Assembly: GCA_014116815.1 (NCBI GenBank)
Contig: JACGYV010000052.1
Span: 1-5,234, forward strand
Reading direction: 5' to 3'
From: Holosporaceae bacterium 'Namur'
Lineage (GTDB): Bacteria; Pseudomonadota; Alphaproteobacteria; Rickettsiales; Midichloriaceae
DNA: 5,234 nt
Shown piece after piece: positions 1 to 3,824 of the stretch; the stretch's first letter is position 1, and every line of letters begins with the position of its first letter. The position numbers and the translations under genes are program-made. The notes under the pieces are model-generated. The model made no database searches. It saw only the letters and a list, made by a program, of their open reading frames with translations, and was not told where the DNA came from.

Positions 1-127
1 CATTGTTGGAGAGCTTCCATACAAATTGTTAACTCTTTGCACTACTCCTTAGGGCGCAGTTGATGGAACAACCGGTTCCAGTCATACATTGACTAAAACA
101 TTTAGTTAAGCGACTTGCATGTCGCAC
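1..127 (-). mobile_element. Group II intron, 5' end of domain I (partial, runs off the left edge)
   Basis: Read on the minus strand, umuC homology ends cleanly after codon 13 and the next bases are GTGCGACATGCAAGTCGC. GTGCG is the conserved 5' splice-site start of bacterial group II introns (GUGYG). The GCGAC/GTCGC arms form the short first hairpin usual at the beginning of domain I. A second hairpin follows (GGAAC, loop, GTTCC, about positions 64-78), as expected of structured intron RNA. The intron lies in the sense orientation to umuC, so it could in principle be spliced out of the mRNA. The EBS sequences, the reverse transcriptase ORF and domains V/VI would lie outside the window and cannot be checked. 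The call rests on the start motif, the folding pattern and the exact junction with a recognisable exon. An unrelated insertion that happens to begin GTGCG is the alternative. Confidence 0.68.
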
Positions 128-166
128 AAAATTGTTGCAATCAACAAGGGCTATAACCTTATTCAT
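128..166 (-). CDS. umuC: UmuC-like error-prone DNA polymerase V subunit, 5' exon only (13 codons)
   Basis: The peptide MNKVIALVDCNNF matches the invariant N-terminus of Y-family polymerase UmuC proteins, which normally continues with Tyr and then an xSCE motif. It contains the first metal-binding aspartate (the D of LVDCNN). The ATG lies four bases after the umuD stop codon, the usual tightly coupled umuD-umuC layout. Homology ends exactly at a codon boundary where a group II intron appears to start. Read straight through, the frame enters intron sequence and meets a stop about 32 codons later. UmuC would work with UmuD' as DNA polymerase V in translesion synthesis. Whether a functional product is made depends on splicing and on the downstream exon, neither of which is visible here. 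Confidence 0.72.
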
Positions 167-170
167 AATA

Positions 171-704
171 TTAGAACTTATGAATAACCGCAGTAGCTAC
201 TCCCCATATTACTACCCCTGGTGTAGTTGTAACATTAATTGAGGTGTAATTATCATTTTCAGGTAGTAAGAGTATAATGCCGTTATCATTATAATATCTT
301 CTTATTATTAGCCCTCCCCCATATGTAGCAACAACAACCTTACCGTTTTCAGGAGTAATGCTTCTGTCTACGACTACTAAGTCTCCTATAAATATGCCTA
401 TATTAATCATTGCATCACTTACTGTTCGCATGAAGTAAGTAGAGGGAGGGTTTTTAACTAAGTAACCGTTGAGGTCAATTAGTTCATCTATAAAGCTATC
501 TCCAAATGTTGGAGAGCCAGCAGAAACTTTGGAACTAAAGAAAGGCAAAGAGTATACGTTATTAATATTATTACCCGAAGCTGAAAAGTCCTTCTCTACT
601 AGCTTAGCATTATCTCTCTTATCCTTACCCCAGGTGAGCTCAATAATGTTTGAGTTAATCAGAAGCTTAAGTTCCGTTCTTTGAGTGTGTTGAGCATTAT
701 TCAT
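171..704 (-). CDS. umuD: UmuD-like S24 (LexA/UmuD family) protein with both catalytic residues replaced
   Basis: The 177-residue product aligns without gaps to E. coli UmuD through the core. An IDLNGYLVKNPPSTYF segment (76-91) is followed by MINIGIFIGDLVVVD (99-113) and a C-terminal beta domain ending near VIWGVATAVIHKF. UmuD is the SOS-processed subunit of DNA polymerase V; RecA-stimulated self-cleavage turns it into UmuD'. An Ala62-Gly63 pair (SAGSP context) sits where UmuD is cut at Cys24-Gly25. The nucleophile Ser60 of UmuD aligns with Ala98 (SDAMIN instead of GDSMID), and the general base Lys97 aligns with Arg135 (IIRRY instead of TVKKL). Each change is one base from the canonical codon (GCA for TCA; AGA for AAA). 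The N-terminus is about 38 residues longer than in E. coli. The ATG has a GAGG five bases upstream. umuC follows after four bases. Family assignment is firm; loss of self-cleavage is inferred from the residues. Confidence 0.9.
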   Translation of the reverse strand: MNNAQHTQRTELKLLINSNIIELTWGKDKRDNAKLVEKDFSASGNNINNVYSLPFFSSKVSAGSPTFGDSFIDELIDLNGYLVKNPPSTYFMRTVSDAMINIGIFIGDLVVVDRSITPENGKVVVATYGGGLIIRRYYNDNGIILLLPENDNYTSINVTTTPGVVIWGVATAVIHKF

Positions 705-709
705 ATATG

Positions 710-713
710 CCTC
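710..713 (-). promoter_or_regulatory. Ribosome binding site of the umuD-like gene
   Basis: GAGG on the minus strand lies five bases before the ATG at 704, which supports this start. I saw no clear -35/-10 pair or a GTTC-N7-GTTC alphaproteobacterial LexA box in the 136 bases between this gene and the regulator upstream, so co-transcription with the regulator is possible. Confidence 0.6.
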
Positions 714-840
714 ATAATATGTATATTATCTATACCTTAGAAGGCTAAATGATATATGTACGCTAATCAAGTTAAGTTATGATAAAGATATATAGCAGGA
801 TTTAGACAGAAACATTACAATATTTATGTAAGAACTAAGT

Positions 841-1290
841 TTAGCTTGTCTTTTTAGTCATCATAAAATTCTTTAATGCATGCTCTATCATTCCTTGGCA
901 AAAAGCATCTGTGATCTCGTCTGAGGCTTCCATATTTTTTAACAAAAACTCATACAATATTACTATCAAGGTTTCTACCTTATCTTTCTGGTAAGCAATG
1001 TTATTGTTATCTATTGCTTCAAGCACTATGTTTGAAGCCCTTTTATATATGGATGAAATTATTTCAGTATTGTTTGAAGATGGTAAAGGGTTTTTACTGT
1101 TAATGTACATTGTATATAAGTCTATTCCTAGACCAGCAGAAATCTTTTCTAAAAATTCTTTTTTTCTTACATTTTTGTACATAACGTTTTTGACAGTATT
1201 CGGCGGTAAAGCAATACTTTTAGCAAAATCATCTATACTTTGTTTTTTAAAAAACAAAGCTTCACGTATGATATCACCTATTTTATCCAC
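841..1290 (-). CDS. Small XRE/Cro-like helix-turn-helix regulator
   Basis: The 149-residue product has a probable helix-turn-helix in its first 60 residues. KIGDIIREALFFKKQ is the first helix, SIDDFAKSIALPPNTVKNVM (18-37) fits helices 2 and 3, and KEFLEKISAGLGIDLYTMY resembles the closing helices of lambda-repressor-like domains. The remaining ~80 residues look helical and give no family clue; they may serve for dimerisation. No peptidase domain is present. The start is GTG at 1290: the frame upstream is open for only 20 codons and offers no ATG, and no good Shine-Dalgarno is visible. The gene lies on the same strand as, and 136 bases before, the umuD-like gene, and is divergent from the SSB-like gene. 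It is therefore well placed to control one or both sides through the palindromes in 1291-1617. The DNA-binding role is inferred from the pattern only. Confidence 0.65.
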   Translation of the reverse strand: MDKIGDIIREALFFKKQSIDDFAKSIALPPNTVKNVMYKNVRKKEFLEKISAGLGIDLYTMYINSKNPLPSSNNTEIISSIYKRASNIVLEAIDNNNIAYQKDKVETLIVILYEFLLKNMEASDEITDAFCQGMIEHALKNFMMTKKTS

Positions 1291-1396
1291 TATAATATTA
1301 AAATAGAATCTATTAATTAATCTGACCGTACAGTACCAGTAAGATTAAATCTTGTCTATAATTCTAAATATCATCTACATAATAACTACATTATCT

Positions 1397-1410
1397 TACA
1401 ATATATTGTA
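1397..1410. promoter_or_regulatory. Perfect 14-bp palindrome, candidate operator
   Basis: TACAATATATTGTA equals its own reverse complement. It lies 20 bases upstream of the -35 of the plus-strand promoter and about 107 bases upstream of the regulator's GTG. Short AT-rich palindromes with ACA/TGT ends are typical of XRE-family operators, so the neighbouring regulator is the natural candidate ligand. AT-rich sequence raises the chance of accidental palindromes. Confidence 0.4.
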
Positions 1411-1429
1411 CTATCCAATGAAGCTCTGC

Positions 1430-1458
1430 TTGCATAATAGTTTATGAAGCTATATAAT
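1430..1458 (+). promoter_or_regulatory. Sigma70-type promoter for the SSB-like gene
   Basis: TTGCAT (1430-1435), a 17-base spacer and a perfect TATAAT (1453-1458). The -35 matches consensus at only three of six positions, but the spacing is optimal. Transcription would begin near 1465, at the left foot of the first inverted repeat, leaving a leader of about 150 bases before the SSB-like ATG. Confidence 0.5.
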
Positions 1459-1463
1459 AACAA

Positions 1464-1497
1464 AAAAGAGCAGCTAGCTTGAACTAACTACTCTTTT
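1464..1497 (-). terminator. Hairpin with T-tract, likely rho-independent terminator on the minus strand
   Basis: Read on the minus strand, AAAAGAGTAGTTAG and CTAGCTGCTCTTTT pair over 14 positions (two as G-U wobbles) around a six-base loop, TTCAAG. The stem runs into a T-tract (TTTTTTG). On the plus strand the same wobbles become A-C mismatches, so the minus-strand fold is the better one. It would stop leftward transcripts before they enter the regulator. In the plus direction it lies at the very 5' end of the predicted SSB-like transcript. Confidence 0.55.
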
Positions 1498-1500
1498 CAT

Positions 1501-1553
1501 GTGAGGTCTGATAGACCCCTAAAACAACCAAGTTTAGTCTATCAAACCTCCAC
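1501..1553. repeat. Long inverted repeat (stem-loop) in the SSB-like gene leader
   Basis: GTGAGGTCTGATAGAC (1501-1516) and GTCTATCAAACCTCCAC (1537-1553) are near-perfect inverted repeats of about 15 pairs with one bulge and one mismatch. Inside the 20-base loop a weaker stem (TAAAAC with GTTTA) can extend the fold. There is no T-tract on either strand, so it is not a standard terminator. It may be a regulatory leader structure, a recombination or transfer site, or a protein-binding site; the sequence does not decide which. Confidence 0.55.
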
Positions 1554-1575
1554 TAAAATTCAAGCTATTTAACCG

Positions 1576-1596
1576 ATAACTATAACTAATAGTTAT
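1576..1596. promoter_or_regulatory. 8-5-8 palindrome, candidate operator before the SSB-like gene
   Basis: ATAACTAT and ATAGTTAT are perfect 8-base inverted arms around AACTA, ending 12 bases before the GGAG of the SSB-like gene. The size and dyad form suit a dimeric repressor. In the mRNA it could instead be a weak hairpin close to the ribosome binding site. Confidence 0.4.
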
Positions 1597-1608
1597 TAAA
1601 TATTTAAT

Positions 1609-1612
1609 GGAG
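1609..1612 (+). promoter_or_regulatory. Ribosome binding site of the SSB-like gene
   Basis: GGAG lies five bases before the ATG at 1618 and fixes this start. Confidence 0.7.
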
Positions 1613-1617
1613 CGTTT

Positions 1618-1971
1618 ATGAAAGATTCCGCACAAGCACAGATCTATGGCACAATGGCAAGAGACCTGGAGATACATAAAGAGTCAAACGATAAAACATA
1701 TGGCATTGCTACCCTGACTGTAAATAAAGCCGTAGGGTATGACTCTGACACAGGAGAAGAGATATTTGAGCCTAGATGGTTTAAAATTCATATTGCCGAT
1801 GAAAGCTTATTAGATTTTTATAAACCATTACTACATAAAGACAAAAAAGCTATTTTTATCGGTGAGCTAGATATTATACAAGCAGATATAGATGATTCAA
1901 ATGCCCAAGTCATTATCAAAGTAAATAGTCCACTTGGAATAGCTCTTATGCCTAAAGCACTTAATGATTAA
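1618..1971 (+). CDS. SSB-like single-stranded DNA-binding protein (OB fold), accessory type
   Basis: The 117-residue product has the pattern of a single-stranded DNA-binding OB fold. AQIYGTMARDLEIH (7-20) resembles the first strand of SSB (GNLGRDPEIR type). TYGIATLTVNKAVGYDSDTGEEI resembles the second strand and loop. EPRWFKIHIAD (51-61) aligns with the TEWHRVV segment that carries Trp54 of E. coli SSB. LLHKDKKAIFIGELDI (71-86) resembles KGSKVYIEGQL. It is shorter than a housekeeping SSB (about 150-178 residues) and lacks both the Gly/Pro-rich linker and the acidic PF tip that recruits repair partners, ending in PKALND instead. It probably coats single strands during plasmid replication, conjugation or recombination and lacks the usual SSB protein-recruitment tail. 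It stands alone, with a promoter and structured leader upstream. Assignment is by pattern, not by search. Confidence 0.72.
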   Translation: MKDSAQAQIYGTMARDLEIHKESNDKTYGIATLTVNKAVGYDSDTGEEIFEPRWFKIHIADESLLDFYKPLLHKDKKAIFIGELDIIQADIDDSNAQVIIKVNSPLGIALMPKALND

Positions 1972-2292
1972 GATAAAACTATAATACTTATATTTTTGGA
2001 GTTTAAAAAAACTTATTTGATAAAAGTAGAACACAGCCAATATTGCAATGTTCTACTCCTTATTTACGGAGTTATGCATATGTTAAATACATAACTACTT
2101 TAAAGTATTATATCTAACATCTTCCTTCAAGGATAATCATTCTAAGTAATAACTTTATTCCTTGTTAATATAATAAATCTTTTTATCTAAATGTAAGGTT
2201 ATTAAGATTTATACTCTGCTCTGTAGCCAGCTATATATCTGCTGTCTTAGGAGTTTAAATCATGCTTGGAATGTAGATAAGATGATTAAGTT
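1972..2292. other. Gene-free AT-rich stretch with inverted repeats
   Basis: Between the convergent ends of the SSB-like gene and the WGR operon I see no credible coding region on either strand. Besides the hairpin at 2025-2057, there is a 7-bp inverted repeat (AGTTATG 2070-2076 with CATAACT 2090-2096) and several AT-rich short dyads. GGAGTTTAAA occurs twice (about 1998 and 2251); the second copy precedes an ATG that meets a stop after four codons. Confidence 0.5.
2025..2057 (-). terminator. Hairpin between convergent genes, likely terminator for the leftward WGR operon
   Basis: AGTAGAACA (2025-2033) and TGTTCTACT (2049-2057) are perfect 9-base inverted arms around a 15-base loop. On the minus strand the stem is followed by TTTTATC, giving a short T-tract. 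On the plus strand CCTTATTTAC follows, a poorer tail. It may act in both directions, also ending the SSB-like transcript about 55 bases past its stop codon. Confidence 0.5.
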
Positions 2293-2520
2293 CTATAAGA
2301 TATTATAACCTCTTCTTCTCCTCTTTTTACCTATTATTTCTATTTCATTAATTGCATCTTCAATATGCCCAAAAGTCTGTATGGCAAGATTACCTAAATT
2401 ATTCTGTAATCCTCCCCATGACTTTATTAGCGTCCATTCGTTAAACAGGTTTTGCTGTAGCCTTACCGTATAGTACCTACTCTCACTTCTCCACTTCCAA
2501 ATCCTTAGGTCTAGTTTCAG
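2293..2520 (-). CDS. Small WGR-domain protein with an apparent CTG start
   Basis: Translated from CTG at 2520, the 75-residue product has the outline of a stand-alone WGR domain: RYYTVRLQQNLFNEWTLIKSWG (15-36), GNLAIQTFGHIEDAINEIEIIG (43-64) and a basic tail KKRRRRGYNIL (65-75). Rhizobial and other alphaproteobacterial plasmid WGR proteins share the order RRFYR-DLFGGW-WGR-G-F-A-KxRRGY. The signature is WGG here, with Gly for Arg. WGR domains occur in PARPs and in short bacterial proteins and are thought to contact nucleic acid; the role of the short proteins is not established. The frame is closed upstream by a TAA at the end of the Shine-Dalgarno region and offers no ATG, GTG or TTG. A perfect AGGAGG stands six bases before the CTG, so CTG is the best start; decay of a former ATG is possible. 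It follows the membrane gene by 20 bases on the same strand. Confidence 0.72.
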   Translation of the reverse strand: MKLDLRIWKWRSESRYYTVRLQQNLFNEWTLIKSWGGLQNNLGNLAIQTFGHIEDAINEIEIIGKKRRRRGYNIL

Positions 2521-2526
2521 AGCTTA

Positions 2527-2532
2527 CCTCCT
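2527..2532 (-). promoter_or_regulatory. Perfect Shine-Dalgarno that sets a CTG start for the WGR gene
   Basis: AGGAGG on the minus strand lies six bases before CTG (2520-2518) and eight bases after the stop of the membrane-protein gene. It is the strongest ribosome binding site in the window and the main evidence that the WGR frame is translated from a non-standard start. Confidence 0.7.
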
Positions 2533-2540
2533 ACTAATGT

Positions 2541-3224
2541 TTACTTCCTCTTTTGGAAACGTTCATACTTAAGTTTATTTGTTTTCTTGTCTGCAAGTAA
2601 TACGCCTTTTTCAAATATTCTAACGACTCTATTATTACCTATTTCCCCTATTATTATTTCTGATTTTGATACTCTTAATCCCTTACGATCTATTGTTGCA
2701 TTCGTATATGCGTAAATGGTAACCGCTAAAATCATTAATAAACAAGTTGCAAATAAATTAGCTTCTTCACTTCTAATAAAGCTAGCCTTATTTCCTCTCT
2801 TAAATTCAGAGAAAGCAGCACTTAAACCCCAATAGGAGATAAATACAAGTATAGCCGGTATATTGAGAACTACCTCATTAATAAACTTAGGATACAAAGC
2901 ATAAATAGCTATAAGGAATAACGGCCAGTACTTAATAGCATATTTAACAACCTTAGATTGGTTAGACTTAATGGTTATATACTCTATAAACCTATTAAGA
3001 TGGAAAGCACCAATTATAGCAACCGCAAAACCTAATGTAGGGCTTATCATATCTGAAAAACTATAAGGAAGATGGCGAATATCAAAACCGACAACTAACG
3101 AATATATGCTTTCATAACATGCATATAATACAAATGCGAAAATTATTATATATAGTAAGTATTTCTTATTAATACCAAGCATTCTATTCACTTCTTCTTG
3201 CTTTAATGTCTCTATTGCTTCCAT
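2541..3224 (-). CDS. Hypothetical five-helix inner-membrane protein with a charged C-terminal tail
   Basis: I do not recognise this 227-residue protein. A short charged N-terminus (1-20) is followed by five hydrophobic stretches at about 22-46, 57-79, 98-116, 119-139 and 155-175. The last 50 residues are soluble, beta-like and strongly basic (SEIIIGEIGNNRVVRIFEKGVLLADKKT, ending in QKRK). No signal peptide, catalytic motif or transporter signature is visible. With an odd number of helices the two ends should lie on opposite sides of the membrane; the basic tail would favour a cytoplasmic C-terminus, where it could meet nucleic acid or the WGR partner. The ATG at 3224 has no good Shine-Dalgarno; Met15 (MLGINKK), preceded by a purine-rich stretch, is an alternative start. 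A promoter lies 50 bases upstream. The WGR gene follows after 20 bases, so the two are probably one operon. Confidence 0.65.
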   Translation of the reverse strand: MEAIETLKQEEVNRMLGINKKYLLYIIIFAFVLYACYESIYSLVVGFDIRHLPYSFSDMISPTLGFAVAIIGAFHLNRFIEYITIKSNQSKVVKYAIKYWPLFLIAIYALYPKFINEVVLNIPAILVFISYWGLSAAFSEFKRGNKASFIRSEEANLFATCLLMILAVTIYAYTNATIDRKGLRVSKSEIIIGEIGNNRVVRIFEKGVLLADKKTNKLKYERFQKRK

Positions 3225-3246
3225 GTTATTTTACACTTTGTTTTAA

Positions 3247-3266
3247 TGCTAACTTACTTGCTAGCA
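3247..3266 (-). repeat. Stem-loop at the predicted 5' end of the membrane/WGR operon mRNA
   Basis: On the minus strand TGCTAGC, loop AAGTAA, GTTAGCA forms seven pairs (one G-U). It begins within a base or so of the start site predicted from the promoter at 3274-3302. It could stabilise the 5' end or be an operator dyad. Confidence 0.35.
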
Positions 3267-3273
3267 GTACAAT

Positions 3274-3302
3274 TTAATAAAAGCAATTATTATTTTTATC
3301 AA
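3274..3302 (-). promoter_or_regulatory. Sigma70-type promoter for the membrane/WGR operon
   Basis: On the minus strand TTGATA (3302-3297; five of six consensus positions), a 17-base spacer and TATTAA (3279-3274; four of six). The predicted start near 3267 leaves a leader of about 43 bases before the ATG at 3224. The rest of 3303-3397 shows nothing else that I can support. Confidence 0.5.
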
Positions 3303-3397
3303 TATACTACCTTTATCTAATAATTTATATAATACTTTGTGATTTAAATGATCATTATTAATTTTATGGAATTAGTATTACTTTAATAAGAATATGG

Positions 3398-3590
3398 TTA
3401 TTTATTAACAGAACCCCTTCCCCCAGGTAAGTGCCTATATAGAGTAGCAGGAGATATTTGCAAACGCCTTGCAGCATCTTCAACTGTAATCTTAGGATCA
3501 CGTAGCAATGCTCTTGCTGCTACTAAATCTTCTTGAGTAAGTGCAGGAGGCCGTCCTCCTTTCCTACCAAGTAGGTGTGCTGCTTTCAAT
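3398..3590 (-). pseudogene. Serine recombinase (resolvase/invertase) remnant, C-terminal DNA-binding end only
   Basis: This encodes about 62 residues matching only the end of a Tn3/invertase-type serine recombinase: KAAHLLGRKGGRPP, then the helix-turn-helix TVEDAARRLQISPATLYRHLP, ending GGRGSVNK. The catalytic domain with its serine and the long E helix are missing. Homology with the recombinase at the right edge breaks off after the Leu-Lys that starts this segment (base 3590), and an in-frame TAA lies four codons before it. A TTG at 3589 could serve as a start, but there is no Shine-Dalgarno, so this is most likely a dead fragment. It differs from the right-hand copy at 6 of 61 shared residues, with most base changes silent. 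The two therefore probably diverged as working genes before this one was cut. Confidence 0.8.
3404..3590. repeat. Direct repeat, left copy (recombinase 3' end)
   Basis: 187 bases align without gaps to 4891-5077 in the same orientation, with about 19 mismatches by my hand count, roughly 90% identity and nearly all transitions. The pair brackets the ankyrin gene 1487 bases apart. Confidence 0.85.
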
Positions 3591-3736
3591 GGATAAGCCG
3601 TTTAAATAATAATTAAGCAATAATACGTATAAACTATGTTTTTATAATATACTTGTATTTCATTGATTTTATATTGAGTTATATTTATATTTTCTTTCTA
3701 AATAAGAATAAATACTCTCAATATTTAATTAGCTCG

Positions 3737-3765
3737 TTGATCAACATTATTTCAATAAATATAAT
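3737..3765 (+). promoter_or_regulatory. Sigma70-type promoter of the ankyrin gene
   Basis: TTGATC (3737-3742; four of six consensus positions), a spacer of exactly 17 bases and a perfect TATAAT (3760-3765). The start would be near 3772, giving a leader of about 53 bases. The -35 lies inside a perfect 10-bp palindrome, GTTGATCAAC (3736-3745), a possible repressor site. Confidence 0.6.
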
Positions 3766-3814
3766 AGCTAATTCATATATTAAGCTTATTTAGATTTTAT
3801 ACACATTTATAAAA

Positions 3815-3819
3815 AAGGA
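3815..3819 (+). promoter_or_regulatory. Ribosome binding site of the ankyrin gene
   Basis: AAGGA lies five bases before the ATG at 3825 and supports this start. Confidence 0.7.
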
Positions 3820-3824
3820 TAAAA

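Larger units (their letters stand above)
1291..1617. other. Divergent control region between the regulator and the SSB-like gene
   Basis: This gene-free stretch of 327 bases lies between the minus-strand regulator and the plus-strand SSB-like gene. From left to right it holds ACCGTACAGTACC (1325-1337), a 14-bp perfect palindrome (1397-1410), a sigma70-type promoter reading right (1430-1458), two adjacent long inverted repeats (1464-1497 and 1501-1553) and an 8-5-8 palindrome (1576-1596). I found no convincing promoter for the regulator, only AT-rich sequence near 1340-1375 with weak matches. Confidence 0.6.
3591..3824. other. Intergenic region upstream of the ankyrin gene
   Basis: This is a very AT-rich stretch of 234 bases with no credible gene. 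It contains a widely spaced inverted pair (ATATTGAG near 3671 and CTCAATAT near 3717) and the ankyrin promoter. The left recombinase repeat ends just before it, at 3590, so an insertion or deletion junction must lie there. Confidence 0.5.

Noticed and set aside
4..518. An 11-base match, TGTTGGAGAGC, at about 4-14 and 508-518
   Set aside because: It is too short, one copy falls in intron sequence and the other inside umuD codons, and the flanks show no similarity; likely chance.
469..684. Plus-strand open frame of 71 codons opposite the umuD-like gene
   Set aside because: It lies wholly antisense to a well-supported S24-family gene, has no ribosome binding site and is Ser/Leu-rich low-complexity sequence.
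714..840. SOS (LexA) box upstream of the umuD-like gene
   Set aside because: I found neither a GTTC-N7-GTTC nor a CTG-N10-CAG site at a promoter-like position, so SOS control cannot be claimed.
998..1306. Plus-strand open frame of 102 codons opposite the regulator gene
   Set aside because: Its hydrophobic translation is the reverse complement of the regulator's codons; there is no Shine-Dalgarno or family pattern.
1444..1482. Possible 12-codon leader peptide (MKLYNNKKEQLA) overlapping the first hairpin
   Set aside because: Its ATG lies between the -35 and -10 boxes, upstream of the predicted transcript start, and it has no ribosome binding site.
1972..2292. Possible tRNA or small gene in the gene-free stretch
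   Set aside because: No cloverleaf, TPsiC-like motif or frame of useful length with a start and ribosome binding site is present; the only Shine-Dalgarno-like site precedes a four-codon frame.
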